Assembly: GCF_900102035.1 (NCBI RefSeq)
Contig: NZ_LT629689.1
Span: 4,014,001 to 4,078,000 of the forward strand
DNA: 64,000 bases
Reading direction: 5' to 3'
Source of the DNA: Pseudomonas extremaustralis
GTDB taxonomy: Bacteria > Pseudomonadota > Gammaproteobacteria > Pseudomonadales > Pseudomonadaceae
Shown here piece after piece: positions 1-9,469 of the stretch. Each line of letters starts with the position of its first letter. The stretch's first letter is position 1. A program made the position numbers and the translations under genes. The notes beneath the pieces were generated by a model. That model worked only from the letters and a program-made list of their open reading frames with translations. It did no database searches and was not told where the DNA came from.

Positions 1-214
1 TGTTCAGCGCATGACCGATGTGAATCGTGCCGTTGGCATAAGGAGGGCCGTCGTGCAGGACGAATTTCGGACGATCCTTGCCAATTTCGCGCAACTTTCC
101 GTACAGGCCAATACTGTCCCAGCGCTGCAGGATCTGCGGTTCGCGCTGTGGCAGGCCGGCCTTCATTGGGAAGGCGGTGTCCGGAAGGTTTAGCGTGGCT
201 TTATAGTCGGTCAT
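1..214 (-). CDS. ileS: Isoleucyl-tRNA synthetase, N-terminal part only
   Basis: Charges tRNA-Ile with isoleucine in the cytoplasm (class I aminoacyl-tRNA synthetase). Only the first 71 residues are in the window; the gene runs off the left edge. The protein begins [20 protein letters not shown] and contains the class I signature, here HIGH within GTIHIGHAL near residue 65. The ATG at 214 lies 13 bases after the ribF stop at 228, so ribF and ileS are probably cotranscribed, as in other pseudomonads where ileS is followed by lspA. The identification is firm although the C-terminal domains cannot be seen. Confidence 0.95.
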   Translation of the reverse strand, partial: MTDYKATLNLPDTAFPMKAGLPQREPQILQRWDSIGLYGKLREIGKDRPKFVLHDGPPYANGTIHIGHALN

Positions 215-227
215 TTAAGGCTCTTCG

Positions 228-1166
228 TTAGCGATGGGCGCTAGGTGCGGCTAGTGCACGGGCGGCGGCGACATCCGCATTGATCGCCGTTTTCAACGCC
301 TCGAGGGAGGCGAAACGCTGCTCTTCACGCAGCTTCTGGTGGAAAACCACCGTCAAACGCCGGTCATATAAATCCCCGGCAAAATCCAAAAGGTGAACTT
401 CCAGGTGGGCCTTGCCATCACCTGCAACCGTGGGCCTGACGCCTATGTTGGCGACTCCCGGCCACGATTGGCCGTCGATGTCGACGCTCACCAGGTAAAC
501 CCCGGTCAGCGGCACACGACGGCGCTTGAGTTGCACGTTGGCGGTTGGCGTGCCCAATTGGCGCGCCAGCTTCTGGCCGTGCAGTACCCGTCCGGCAATA
601 CGGAACGGGCGACCGAGCAAACGCCCGGCCAAGGCGAAGTCGGCAGCGGCCAGGGCGTTACGCACCTGGGTACTGCTCACGCGCAGGCCATCGAGTTCGA
701 CGGTTTGCGCGGCTTCGACGGTAAACCCCTGGGTAACGCCAGCGTGCTGCAGAAAATCGAAATCCCCGACGCGATCGCACCCGAAACGGAAGTCGTCACC
801 GACCTCCAGGTGCTGCACGCCCAAACCATCGACGAGGATACGGTCGACGAACTCGGCGGCGCTGAGGCTTTGCAAACGCTGGTTGAAGGCTAGGCAGAGG
901 ACGCGGTCTACGCCTTCTTCAGCCAGCAGTTGCAGCTTGTCCCGCAAGCGGGCCAGGCGGGCCGGCGCCGTTTCCGGGGTAAAGTATTCCCGCGGCTGTG
1001 GCTCAAATATCACCACGCAGCTGGGCACGCCCAACTCGACCGCACGTTCGCGCAGCCGGGCCAGGATAGCCTGGTGGCCACGGTGAACACCGTCAAAGTT
1101 GCCAATAGTGGCGACGCAGCCCCGATGCTGGGGGCGCAGGTTGTGGAGACCTCGAACCAGCTGCAT
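228..1166 (-). CDS. ribF: Bifunctional riboflavin kinase / FMN adenylyltransferase
   Basis: Makes FMN from riboflavin and FAD from FMN. The N-terminal nucleotidyltransferase domain has the GNFDGVHRGH motif at about residues 22-31. The C-terminal flavokinase domain carries the GTPTAN motif followed by GVYLVSV and GVANIGVRPT. With the start at 1166 (MQLVRGLHNL) the protein has 312 residues, the usual length for the genus. The frame stays open upstream to an ATG at 1241, and MSKKRVMQL at 1184 is also possible. I chose 1166 because homologues that I know begin there. It lies between murJ and ileS on the same strand. Confidence 0.95.
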   Translation of the reverse strand: MQLVRGLHNLRPQHRGCVATIGNFDGVHRGHQAILARLRERAVELGVPSCVVIFEPQPREYFTPETAPARLARLRDKLQLLAEEGVDRVLCLAFNQRLQSLSAAEFVDRILVDGLGVQHLEVGDDFRFGCDRVGDFDFLQHAGVTQGFTVEAAQTVELDGLRVSSTQVRNALAAADFALAGRLLGRPFRIAGRVLHGQKLARQLGTPTANVQLKRRRVPLTGVYLVSVDIDGQSWPGVANIGVRPTVAGDGKAHLEVHLLDFAGDLYDRRLTVVFHQKLREEQRFASLEALKTAINADVAAARALAAPSAHR

Positions 1167-1252
1167 AACGCGCTTCTTGCTCATAAAGTGGTCGATTATA
1201 ACCACACCCGGCCCTGGGTGACAGGCAACAGCGCAGGCCAAATGGGTTGATT

Positions 1253-1274
1253 CGATAAAACAGCGGTTTTATCG
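1253..1274 (-). terminator. Hairpin between murJ and ribF
   Basis: A 9-bp inverted repeat, CGATAAAAC and GTTTTATCG, with a 4-base loop lies just after the murJ stop. It has no long T run, so it may be a weak terminator or an mRNA-processing hairpin rather than a strong stop. Confidence 0.35.
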
Positions 1275-1285
1275 CGGCAAACTCT

Positions 1286-2824
1286 CTAACCCAGCGACTT
1301 GCGATTGAAATCCCGCAGACGGAAACCTTGCAGCAGCAACATCCCGAAGTACACCACCACGCCCACCACCACCAGCACGCCCAGGCGCAGGAAGCGCTCC
1401 AGCATATGGCCCTGGTCCCAGGCGGGCATGAAGTGCATCAGGCCGAGCAGCACCGCCGACATCATTGCGACAGCCACCAATAGCTTGAGGGCAAACAGGC
1501 CCCAACCCGGCTGCGGCTGAAACATCTGCTGCTTGCGCAATTGATAAAACAGCAGACCCGCATTGATGCAGGCACCGGCGCTGATGGCCAGGGCCAGCCC
1601 GGCGTGAGCCAATGGACCGATAAACACCAGATTGAGCAGTTGCGTGACGATCAGCGTAAAGATCGCGATTTTCACCGGGGTACGAATGTTTTGCTGCGCA
1701 TAAAACCCGGGCGCCAGCACTTTGATCACGATGATGCCGAGCAGGCCGACGGAGTAGGCGATCAACGCATGCTGCGTCATCAGTGCGTCATGCGCGTCGA
1801 ATTGTCCGTACTGGAACAGCGACACAGTCAACGGTTCGGCCAGGATGCCCAGCGCCAGGGAGCAAGGCAGCACCAGCACGAAGCACAGGCGCAAGCCCCA
1901 ATCGAGGATGCGCGAATACTCCTGGCGATCCTTGCTGGCATAGGTGCGCGACAGCGTCGGCAGCAAAATGGTGCCCAGGGCCACGCCGAGCACGCCGGAA
2001 GGCAGTTCCATCAAGCGATCGGCGTAATACATCCACGACACTGAACCAGAGACCAGCAACGAAGCGAACGCCGTATTGATGATCAGGGAAATCTGACTGA
2101 CTGACACCCCAAGGATCGCCGGCAGCATGTTGCGCATCACGCGCCACACGCCGGTGTCCTTGAGGTTCAGGCGCGGCAAAACGAGCATGCCGATCTTTTT
2201 CAGGTGCGGCAGCTGGTAGAGCAACTGCGCCAGGCCACCGGCCAGCACGGCCCAGCCCAGGGCCATCACCGGCGGATCGAAGTACGGCGTCAGGAACAGC
2301 GCGAAGATGATCATGCTGACGTTAAGCAGGGTCGGCACGAAGGCCGGCACCGAGAAACGGTTCCAAGTATTGAGGATCGCCCCGGCCAGGGACGACAGGG
2401 AAATCAGCAATATATAAGGAAAGGTCACGCGCAACAGATCCGTGGTGAGCGCGAATTTTTCCGGGGTATTGGCAAAACCGGGCGCGGTGGCCCAGATCAC
2501 CCAGGGCGCGGCGAGCATGCCGACCATCGTCACCAGCATCAACACCAGGGTCAGCAGGCCCGAGACGTAAGCGATAAAAGTACGGGTCGCCTCCTCGCCC
2601 TGCTGGGTCTTGTATTCGGCCAGGATCGGTACGAAAGCCTGGGAAAACGCGCCCTCGGCGAAGATGCGCCGCAGCAGATTGGGCAATTTAAAGGCAATAA
2701 AGAAGGCATCCGTGGCCATGCTGGCGCCAAAAATGCGCGCCAGCAGGGTGTCACGTACAAACCCCAATACCCTGGAGATCATCGTGATAGAGCTGACGGC
2801 GGCCAACGATTTGAGCAGATTCAT
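1286..2824 (-). CDS. murJ: Lipid II flippase MurJ
   Basis: Inner-membrane MOP-superfamily flippase that moves lipid II to the periplasmic face for peptidoglycan synthesis. The 512-residue protein is almost entirely hydrophobic, with about 14 predicted membrane helices. It starts [29 protein letters not shown], which is typical of MurJ/MviN, and has [14 protein letters not shown] near residues 53-66. Length is normal for the family. It is the first gene of a minus-strand group murJ-ribF-ileS and is divergent from rpsT, the arrangement found throughout Pseudomonas. Confidence 0.96.
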   Translation of the reverse strand: MNLLKSLAAVSSITMISRVLGFVRDTLLARIFGASMATDAFFIAFKLPNLLRRIFAEGAFSQAFVPILAEYKTQQGEEATRTFIAYVSGLLTLVLMLVTMVGMLAAPWVIWATAPGFANTPEKFALTTDLLRVTFPYILLISLSSLAGAILNTWNRFSVPAFVPTLLNVSMIIFALFLTPYFDPPVMALGWAVLAGGLAQLLYQLPHLKKIGMLVLPRLNLKDTGVWRVMRNMLPAILGVSVSQISLIINTAFASLLVSGSVSWMYYADRLMELPSGVLGVALGTILLPTLSRTYASKDRQEYSRILDWGLRLCFVLVLPCSLALGILAEPLTVSLFQYGQFDAHDALMTQHALIAYSVGLLGIIVIKVLAPGFYAQQNIRTPVKIAIFTLIVTQLLNLVFIGPLAHAGLALAISAGACINAGLLFYQLRKQQMFQPQPGWGLFALKLLVAVAMMSAVLLGLMHFMPAWDQGHMLERFLRLGVLVVVGVVVYFGMLLLQGFRLRDFNRKSLG

Positions 2825-2995
2825 TGAAAGAGTTTGCGCCTATAGATAAAGAGCAGGCGAACTACGCGCCCACTTATGCGATACTGCGCGCCTGCAACAG
2901 CACAGCGCCAAAGCTCGCGAGTTTACAGGTCAAGCGCCGGAAATAAATCACCCGCCTCTTCAGATCGACCACTCAGCAGTTCGCATCAGCCGCCC

Positions 2996-3024
2996 TTGAC
3001 AACACTTCAAGTCATCGGCATGAT
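2996..3024 (+). promoter_or_regulatory. Probable sigma-70 promoter of rpsT
   Basis: A perfect -35 box TTGACA (2996-3001) is followed after 17 bases by CATGAT (3019-3024, four of six to consensus). It lies about 55 bases before the rpsT start in the murJ-rpsT divergent region. Confidence 0.55.
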
Positions 3025-3077
3025 TCGCGGCCTATTTTGTTTGCTATTTCCTAAAAAGTCTTTCGAGGAGCTCGACG

Positions 3078-3356
3078 GTGGCCAACACACCTTCCGCCAA
3101 AAAACGTGCAAAACAGGCTGAGAAGCGTCGCAGCCACAACGCCAGCCTGCGTTCCATGGTCCGTACCTACATCAAGAATGTAGTTAAGGCCATCGACACC
3201 AAAGACGCTGAAAAAGCCCAAGCTGCTTACGTTCTGGCAGTGCCGGTTATCGACCGTATGGCCGATAAAGGCATCATCCACAAGAACAAGGCCGCTCGTC
3301 ATAAGAGCCGCCTGAATGGCCACATCAAGGCTCTGAACGTTGCTGCTGCAGCCTAA
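3078..3356 (+). CDS. rpsT: 30S ribosomal protein S20
   Basis: Primary 16S rRNA-binding protein of the small subunit. It has 92 residues, starts [20 protein letters not shown] and is Lys/Arg rich. The start codon is GTG at 3078, preceded by GAGGAG (3065-3070). Homologues begin exactly at this position, so the non-ATG start is well supported. It is monocistronic, with its own promoter candidate upstream and a strong hairpin terminator downstream. Confidence 0.98.
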   Translation: MANTPSAKKRAKQAEKRRSHNASLRSMVRTYIKNVVKAIDTKDAEKAQAAYVLAVPVIDRMADKGIIHKNKAARHKSRLNGHIKALNVAAAA

Positions 3357-3397
3357 GTGGTAAAAACTGCGTCGTGACCCAGGTTGCGTAACAGTTA

Positions 3398-3433
3398 AAA
3401 AATGCCCCGTACCGAAAGGTCCGGGGCATTTTT
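3398..3433 (+). terminator. Rho-independent terminator of rpsT
   Basis: AAAAATGCCCCG pairs with CGGGGCATTTTT, giving a GC-rich stem followed by a T run about 45 bases after the rpsT stop. Confidence 0.9.
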
Positions 3434-3545
3434 GTTTGTGCTTCAAGGTGATGAACGGGCTTGGGGCGGTAGGAGGGCCTGTCACTGCAACAAACCGGCC
3501 CACCAAAAAAAGCACCGTCGCCCCATCCGATTATTTTCAGCACGC

Positions 3546-3583
3546 AAAAAAAAACGCCCCGAACCAGTCGGGGCGTTTTTCTA
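3546..3583 (-). terminator. Terminator of slyD (symmetrical)
   Basis: AAAACGCCCCGA and TCGGGGCGTTTTT form a strong stem with A and T runs on both sides, so it can stop transcription from either strand. It sits 20 bases after the slyD stop on the minus strand. Confidence 0.88.
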
Positions 3584-3603
3584 CCAACCGATCAAACCAT
3601 CGA

Positions 3604-4089
3604 TCAGTGGTGATGACCGCCTTCACCATGGACGTGACCGTGAGCCACTTCTTCCTGGGAAGCGTCGCGAACGGCAACGATCTTCACTTGGAAGTTCAGG
3701 CGCTGGCCGGCCAGGGGGTGGTTGCCGTCAACGGTGACGTCGTCGCCATCCAGGTCGCGAATGGTGACGATCTGCATTTGGCCATCCGGCGCGGAAGCGT
3801 GGAACTGCATGCCGACTTCCAGCTCGTCAACACCTTCGAACATGCTGCGGCTCAAGGTGCTGACCAGTTCGGCGGAGTATTCGCCATAGGCATCTTCAGG
3901 CTCGATGGCAATGGTCAGTTCATCACCGACGCTCTTGCCATGCAGAGCTTTTTCCAGGCCCGGGATGATGTTACCCGCGCCTTGCAAGTAGACCAGCGGC
4001 GCGCCGCCGGCTGAGCTGTCGATGACCTCACCAGCGTCGTTGGTCAGGGTATAGTCGATGGAGACAGCCTTGTTAGCGGCGATCGTCAT
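3604..4089 (-). CDS. slyD: FKBP-type peptidyl-prolyl isomerase SlyD
   Basis: Cytoplasmic prolyl isomerase and chaperone with a metal-binding tail. The 161-residue protein starts MTIAANKAVSIDYTLTND. It has a split FKBP fold (VIDSS, PLVYLQGAGNIIPGLEKAL) with the IF insert (AYGEYSAELVSTLSRSMF...VDGNHPLAGQ), and ends in a His-rich stretch GHVHGEGGHHH that fits nickel binding. The frame is open 37 codons further upstream, but homologues start at MTIA, which I used (4089). It is a single gene with its own terminator. Confidence 0.93.
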   Translation of the reverse strand: MTIAANKAVSIDYTLTNDAGEVIDSSAGGAPLVYLQGAGNIIPGLEKALHGKSVGDELTIAIEPEDAYGEYSAELVSTLSRSMFEGVDELEVGMQFHASAPDGQMQIVTIRDLDGDDVTVDGNHPLAGQRLNFQVKIVAVRDASQEEVAHGHVHGEGGHHH

Positions 4090-4183
4090 GGGGCGAGACC
4101 TTTTGCATAAGATTGAAGAACGGACAAGTCTAAACAAGGATTTGCCCGAAAGCGAACAGAACCCGGACGGACGGGACCGATCA

Positions 4184-4378
4184 ATGGTCGCCTTGATCAT
4201 CGGATTCCATCAGGACGACGACCGGCACTGGGTCGCCGAGCTGTCTTGCGGCCATACCCAGCACCTGCGCCACCAGCCACCCTGGCAGTCCCGCGCCTGG
4301 GTGCTCGACCCCGCGCAACGCCTGGAAAAAACAGGCCAGCCCTTTGCGTGCGGCTGGTGTGCGCAGGAGCGCGAATAA
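4184..4378 (+). CDS. Small Cys/His protein, DUF3565 family
   Basis: Function unknown. The 64-residue protein has a compact GFHQDD.RHWVAELSCGHTQHLRHQPPW core and a C-terminal CGWC. Together these look like a small metal-binding fold (Cys, His, CxxC); that is inference from residue pattern. The start at 4184 (MVALIIGF) matches relatives I know. An ATG at 4058 in the same frame would overlap the divergent slyD start and is less likely. It lies 80 bases before pta. Confidence 0.75.
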   Translation: MVALIIGFHQDDDRHWVAELSCGHTQHLRHQPPWQSRAWVLDPAQRLEKTGQPFACGWCAQERE

Positions 4379-4457
4379 CGATAACCTTGGCGCCTGATTC
4401 CCGGTAGGTACTCAACCATAGAGCGCCGCCGAAGCCATGCACCTCCAGAGAATTCGC

Positions 4458-6557
4458 ATGCAGACTTTTTTTATCGCGCCCACCGATTTTGGTGTGGGCC
4501 TGACCTCCATCAGCCTCGGGCTGGTGCGTACCCTTGAGCGAGCCGGGCTGAAAGTCGGCTTTTTCAAGCCGATTGCCCAGCCCCATCCGGGCGATACCGG
4601 CCCCGAGCGCTCCACTGAACTGATCGCGCGCACCCACGGTTTGAAACCACCACAACCCCTGGGCCTGGCCCATGTGGAGCGCATGCTCGGCGACGGCCAG
4701 CTCGACGAACTGCTCGAAGAAATCATCACCCTGTATCAACAAGCCGCCGTGGGCAAGGACGTGCTGATCGTCGAAGGCATGGTGCCAACCCGCAGCGCCA
4801 GCTATGCGGCGCGGGTCAACCTGCACCTGGCCAAGAGCCTGGATGCGGACGTGATCCTGGTCTCGGCCCCGGAAAACGAAGTGCTCACCGAACTGTCCGG
4901 CCGCGTGGAATTGCAGGCCCAACTGTTCGGCGGCCCGAAAGACCCGAAAGTGCTGGGCGTGATTCTCAACAAAGTGCGCACCGATGAAAGCATGGAAGCC
5001 TTCTCGGCGCGCCTGAAAGAACACTCGCCCTTGCTACGCAGCGGCGATTTCCGCCTGCTTGGCTGCATTCCCTATCAACCGGAACTCAACGCGCCGCGCA
5101 CCCGCGATGTGGCTGACCTGATGGGCGCGCAAATCCTCAACGCCGGCGATTACGAAACCCGGCGCATGACCAAGATCATCATTTGCGCCCGCACCATGCG
5201 CAACACCGTGGAGCTGCTCAAGCCGGGCGTGCTGGTGGTGACGCCGGGCGACCGCGACGACATCATCCTCGCCGTCAGCCTGGCCGCGATCAACGGCGTG
5301 CCCCTGGCCGGCCTGCTGCTGACCAGCGACACCCTGCCCGACCCGCGCATCATGGACCTGTGCCGTGGCGCCTTCCAGGCCGGGCTGCCGGTGCTGTCGG
5401 TGAGTACCGGTTCCTACGAGACAGCGAACCAGCTCAACAGCCTGAACAAAGAAATCCCCATCGACGACCGCGAGCGCGCGGAGATCATCACCGATTTCGT
5501 CGCCAGCCACCTCGATGCGCGCTGGCTGCACCAGCGTTGCGGCACGCCACGGGAGATGCGCCTGTCGCCGGCGGTGTTCCGCTACCAGTTGATCCAGCGC
5601 GCCCAGGCCGCCAACAAACGCATCGTGCTGCCCGAAGGCAGCGAGCCGCTGACCGTACAAGCCGCCGCCATCTGCCAAGCCCGTGGCATCGCCCGCTGCG
5701 TCCTGCTGGCCAAGCCGGCGGACGTCGAAGCGGTGGCTCGTGCCCAGGGCATCGAATTGCCCGCAGGCCTGGAGATTCTCGACCCGGACCTGATTCGCGA
5801 GCGTTATGTCGAACCGATGGTGGCATTGCGCAAAAGCAAGAGCCTCAACGCGCCCATGGCCGAGCAGCAACTGGAAGACACCGTGGTGATCGCCACCATG
5901 ATGCTCGCCCTGGACGAAGTCGACGGCCTGGTCTCCGGCGTCATCCACTCCACTGCCAATACCATCCGCCCTGCCCTGCAACTGATCAAGACCGCGCCAG
6001 GCTGCACCCTGGTGTCGTCGGTGTTCTTCATGCTGTTCCCCGAGCAGGTGCTGGTGTACGGCGACTGCGTGATGAACCCGCACCCGAGCGCCGCCGAACT
6101 GGCGGAAATCGCCCTGCAAAGCGCCGACTCGGCCGCCGCGTTTGGCATTACCCCACGGGTGGCGATGATCAGCTATTCCAGCGGTGATTCGGCCAGCGGC
6201 GAGGAAGTGGAAAAAGTCCGCGAAGCCACCCTGCTCGCCCATGAACAGCAAAGCTCGCTGCTGATCGACGGCCCGCTGCAGTACGACGCGGCCGCCAACG
6301 AAACCGTCGCACGCCAACTGGCCCCCGACAGCCTGGTCGCCGGCAAGGCCACGGTGTTCGTGTTCCCGGACCTGAACACCGGCAACACCACGCACAAGGC
6401 CGTGCAACGCAGCGCCGACTGCGTCAGCCTGGGGCCGATGCTCCAGGGCCTGCGCAAACCGGTCAATGACCTGCCGCGTGGCGCCCAGGTCGATGACATC
6501 GTGTACACCATCGCACTGACTGCGATCCAAGCCGCCAACCGACCTATGGATATCTAA
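4458..6557 (+). CDS. pta: Phosphate acetyltransferase (long, three-domain form)
   Basis: Interconverts acetyl-CoA and acetyl phosphate. The 699-residue protein is the long proteobacterial form. It has an N-terminal BioD-like P-loop domain (starts MQTFFIAPTDFGVGLTSISL, about 1-220), a DRTGG domain (about 220-340) and the catalytic PTA/PTB domain from about 370 on (SPAVFRYQLIQRA ... NTGNTTHKAVQRSA). I chose the ATG at 4458 rather than the in-frame ATG at 4437 because AGAG precedes it and homologues start there. The stop abuts the start of the next gene (6558). No ackA is present in the window. Confidence 0.95.
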   Translation: MQTFFIAPTDFGVGLTSISLGLVRTLERAGLKVGFFKPIAQPHPGDTGPERSTELIARTHGLKPPQPLGLAHVERMLGDGQLDELLEEIITLYQQAAVGKDVLIVEGMVPTRSASYAARVNLHLAKSLDADVILVSAPENEVLTELSGRVELQAQLFGGPKDPKVLGVILNKVRTDESMEAFSARLKEHSPLLRSGDFRLLGCIPYQPELNAPRTRDVADLMGAQILNAGDYETRRMTKIIICARTMRNTVELLKPGVLVVTPGDRDDIILAVSLAAINGVPLAGLLLTSDTLPDPRIMDLCRGAFQAGLPVLSVSTGSYETANQLNSLNKEIPIDDRERAEIITDFVASHLDARWLHQRCGTPREMRLSPAVFRYQLIQRAQAANKRIVLPEGSEPLTVQAAAICQARGIARCVLLAKPADVEAVARAQGIELPAGLEILDPDLIRERYVEPMVALRKSKSLNAPMAEQQLEDTVVIATMMLALDEVDGLVSGVIHSTANTIRPALQLIKTAPGCTLVSSVFFMLFPEQVLVYGDCVMNPHPSAAELAEIALQSADSAAAFGITPRVAMISYSSGDSASGEEVEKVREATLLAHEQQSSLLIDGPLQYDAAANETVARQLAPDSLVAGKATVFVFPDLNTGNTTHKAVQRSADCVSLGPMLQGLRKPVNDLPRGAQVDDIVYTIALTAIQAANRPMDI

Positions 6558-7457
6558 ATGCTGGATTTTCTACCTGCCGCCGTGCGCGGGGTGATTGCCT
6601 CACTGCTGCTGGCGTTGAATACGATCCTGCTGTGCTCGTTCCTGTTCGTGGTGGCGCTGTTCAAGGCCTTGCCCTTCGCCAAGGGCTTCAGCGAATGGCT
6701 GATGAACCACACCCATGAAGCCTGGGTCACCAATAACAAGGGCTGGATGAACCTGGTACGCCGCACCCACTGGCACCTTAAAGGCCTGGAAGGGCTGGAC
6801 TACCAGCACTCGTACCTGGTCACCAGCAACCACCAGAGCTGGGTCGACATCATGGTGCTGCAATATGTGCTCAATCGACGCATTCGCCCGCTGAAGTTCT
6901 TTCTCAAGCAGGAGCTGATCTGGGTGCCGGTGATCGGCCTGGCATGGTGGGCGTTGGGCTTTCCGTTCATGAAGCGCTACACCAAGGCTTACCTGGAGAA
7001 GCACCCGGAGAAAAAAGGCAAGGATCTGGAAACCACCCGCAAGACCTGTGCGAAGTTTCGGGACAACCCGGTAGGGATTTTCAACTTCGCTGAAGGCACG
7101 CGCTTTACCGCCGGCAAACATGCGCAGCAGAACTCGCCCTTCCGCTACCTGCTCAAGCCCAAGGCCGGCGGCATTGCGTTCGTGCTGGATGCCATGGGCG
7201 AACAATTGAAGTCGCTGGTCAACGTGACCATCCACTACCCCGCCGGACGCCCAGGGTATTGGGATTTGCTGTGCGGGAAGGTGAAGGACGTTGTCGTGCA
7301 GTTTGAAGAGGTGCCGATTCCGGCCGAGTTCATTGGCAAGAATTATGAGCAGGATGGCGAGTATCGGCTGGCATTCCAGGGCTGGATCAACCGGTTGTGG
7401 GAAGACAAGGATGCGCTGCTGGAACAGTTGCACACCGATTATCCAGACCGCCACTGA
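6558..7457 (+). CDS. Membrane-bound acyltransferase (PlsC-like, YihG type)
   Basis: Probable 1-acylglycerol-3-phosphate-type acyltransferase of the inner membrane. An N-terminal hydrophobic segment (about residues 10-37) is followed by the HX4D motif in NHQSWVD (about 91-97) and the acyl-acceptor motif FAEGTRFT (about 178-185). The length of 299 residues fits the YihG subfamily. Its ATG follows the pta stop with no gap, so the two are probably cotranscribed and translationally coupled. The acyl acceptor cannot be told from sequence. Confidence 0.85.
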   Translation: MLDFLPAAVRGVIASLLLALNTILLCSFLFVVALFKALPFAKGFSEWLMNHTHEAWVTNNKGWMNLVRRTHWHLKGLEGLDYQHSYLVTSNHQSWVDIMVLQYVLNRRIRPLKFFLKQELIWVPVIGLAWWALGFPFMKRYTKAYLEKHPEKKGKDLETTRKTCAKFRDNPVGIFNFAEGTRFTAGKHAQQNSPFRYLLKPKAGGIAFVLDAMGEQLKSLVNVTIHYPAGRPGYWDLLCGKVKDVVVQFEEVPIPAEFIGKNYEQDGEYRLAFQGWINRLWEDKDALLEQLHTDYPDRH

Positions 7458-7467
7458 TCAAAAAAAA

Positions 7468-7557
7468 TGTGGGAGGGGGCTTGCTCCCGATTGCTGAGTC
7501 TCAGTCACCGCATCTGGTGACTGATCCACCGCTATCGGGAGCAAGCCCCCTCCCACA
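7468..7557. repeat. REPIN (two inverted REP sequences)
   Basis: Two perfect 24-bp inverted arms at 7468-7491 and 7534-7557 carry the Pseudomonas REP core GGGAGGGGGCTTGCTCCC. Between them is a second inverted repeat, TCAGTCACC (7501-7509) and GGTGACTGA (7516-7524). The whole element can fold into one long cruciform. It separates the convergent acyltransferase and cysNC genes and may stop transcription from both sides. Confidence 0.92.
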
Positions 7558-7561
7558 ATGT

Positions 7562-9460
7562 TTAGATCGCGCCGCGCTGACGCAACAGCTCCAGCACTTG
7601 CTTGACGCTTTCTTCCAGCGACAGGGCCTGGGTGTCGATCACCAGATCGGCATTGAGCGGCACGTCATACGGGAAGGACTCGCCAGGGATGTTATCCCCA
7701 CCGGCTGCGTACAAGCCTTGCGGATCGCGCTCGGCGCATACCAACGGCGAAGCCTGCACGTAGACCGTCAGCAAGCGATCGGCACCGATCAGCGCCTTGG
7801 CCTGTTCACGGCCTTCGGCATCCGGTGCAACAAAAGCCGCCAGGGTCAACAGGCCGGCTTCGTTGAACTGACGCGCAACGTGAGCCGCACGACGCCAGTT
7901 CTCGGTACGCCCGACGCGATCCTGCGGCAAGCCTTTGTTCAGGTCGTGACGCAGGTTCTGGCCATCCAGTACGAATACCGCGCGGCCCATATCGAACAAC
8001 TTGCGCTCGACCGCATAAGCCAGGGTGCTTTTACCGGCGCCCGACAAACCGCTGAACAACACGGTGGCCGGCTGCTGGCCGAAGCGTTGAGCACGCTCTT
8101 CGGTGGCCACATGGGCCAACTTGCCGTGCTGCGCCGCGCTGCCGTGGCTGACCGGCGGCGCGATGATCATGCCCGCGGCCACGGTGCCGTTGGTCAGGCG
8201 GTCGATGACGATGAACGCGCCAGTGGTGCGGTTGCTGGCGTAACCGTCCAGGGCGATGGCGGCGTCGAGGCTGACCTTGACCCGGCCGATCTCGTTCAAC
8301 TGCAGCGAACTCGCCGGGCCTTCAGCCAGGGTGTTCACGTCCACGCGATGCACGATGCTGGTGATGGAACCCGGCACGTAGCTGGTGGCGCGCTTGATGT
8401 CGTATTTCTTGCCCGGCAGCATCGGCTCTTCGGCCATCCACACCAGCATGGCGTCGAAGGCGTCGGTCACTTGCGGCACGTTGTCGGCATGCACCAGCAG
8501 GTCGCCACGGGAGATATCGATCTCGTCTTCCATGGTCAGGGTCACGGCCTGGCCGGGACCGGCGTGTTCCAGTTCACCATCGAAGGTAACGATGGATTTG
8601 ACGCGGCTGCTCTTGCCCGACGGCAGCACCACGACTTCGTCGCCCTTGTGCACAATGCCGCTGGCCAGGGTGCCGGCGAAACCGCGGAAGTTCAGGTTCG
8701 GGCGGTTGACGTACTGCACCGGGAAACGCAGGTCGGTGTAGTTGCGGTCGTTGGCGATCTCGACGGTCTCGAGGATCTCCATCAGCGACTGGCCGGTGTA
8801 CCACGGCGAACGCTCGCTCTTGTTCACGACGTTGTCGCCCTTGAGCGCCGACATCGGCACGAACGCCATGGTGCTCGGCTTGAAGGCGATACCCTCGGCG
8901 AACTTCAGGTAATCGGCCTTGATCTGCTCGAAGACGCCTTCGTCGAAGCCGTTGAGGTCCATCTTGTTGATGGCGACCACGATGTGCTTGATGCCCAGCA
9001 ACGAGGCAATGAAGCTGTGGCGACGGGTCTGGGTCTGCACGCCGTAGCGCGCATCGACCAGGATGATCGCCAGGTCACAGGTGGACGCACCGGTGGCCAT
9101 GTTGCGGGTGTACTGCTCATGGCCAGGGGTGTCGGCAATGATGAATTTGCGCTTGGCGGTGGAGAAGTAGCGGTAGGCGACATCGATGGTGATGCCCTGC
9201 TCACGCTCGGCCTGCAGGCCGTCGACCAGCAACGCCAGGTCGATGTCGTCACCCGTGGTGCCGACTTTCTTCGAATCGCGGGTGATGGCTTCCAGGTGAT
9301 CTTCGTAGATCATCTTGGAGTCGTGCAGCAGGCGCCCGATCAGGGTGCTCTTGCCGTCGTCGACGTTGCCACAGGTCAGGAAGCGCAACATTTCCTTGCG
9401 CTCGTGCTGGCCCAGGTAGGCGAGGATGTCCTCGCTGATCAAATCAGATTGATGCGACAT
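7562..9460 (-). CDS. cysNC: Bifunctional sulfate adenylyltransferase subunit 1 / APS kinase
   Basis: The N-terminal CysN GTPase drives ATP sulfurylase with CysD; the C-terminal APS kinase phosphorylates APS to PAPS. The 632-residue protein shows G1 [14 protein letters not shown] (about 31-44), G3 DTPGHEQY and G4 NKMD, EF-Tu-like beta-barrels, and a second P-loop GLSGAGKST near residue 465. The fused CysNC form is usual in Pseudomonas. It starts 9 bases after the cysD stop (cysD-cysNC operon). The REPIN follows directly after its stop codon. Confidence 0.97.
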   Translation of the reverse strand: MSHQSDLISEDILAYLGQHERKEMLRFLTCGNVDDGKSTLIGRLLHDSKMIYEDHLEAITRDSKKVGTTGDDIDLALLVDGLQAEREQGITIDVAYRYFSTAKRKFIIADTPGHEQYTRNMATGASTCDLAIILVDARYGVQTQTRRHSFIASLLGIKHIVVAINKMDLNGFDEGVFEQIKADYLKFAEGIAFKPSTMAFVPMSALKGDNVVNKSERSPWYTGQSLMEILETVEIANDRNYTDLRFPVQYVNRPNLNFRGFAGTLASGIVHKGDEVVVLPSGKSSRVKSIVTFDGELEHAGPGQAVTLTMEDEIDISRGDLLVHADNVPQVTDAFDAMLVWMAEEPMLPGKKYDIKRATSYVPGSITSIVHRVDVNTLAEGPASSLQLNEIGRVKVSLDAAIALDGYASNRTTGAFIVIDRLTNGTVAAGMIIAPPVSHGSAAQHGKLAHVATEERAQRFGQQPATVLFSGLSGAGKSTLAYAVERKLFDMGRAVFVLDGQNLRHDLNKGLPQDRVGRTENWRRAAHVARQFNEAGLLTLAAFVAPDAEGREQAKALIGADRLLTVYVQASPLVCAERDPQGLYAAGGDNIPGESFPYDVPLNADLVIDTQALSLEESVKQVLELLRQRGAI

Positions 9461-9469
9461 GACAGCCCC

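Noticed and set aside
1167..1241. Longer RibF start at 1241
   Set aside because: The 25 extra residues are not seen in homologues and would push the start towards murJ; the start at 1166 gives the standard 312 residues.
5034..6530. A 498-codon open frame antisense to pta
   Set aside because: It is the shadow of the Pta coding sequence, with no ribosome site and no recognisable domain.
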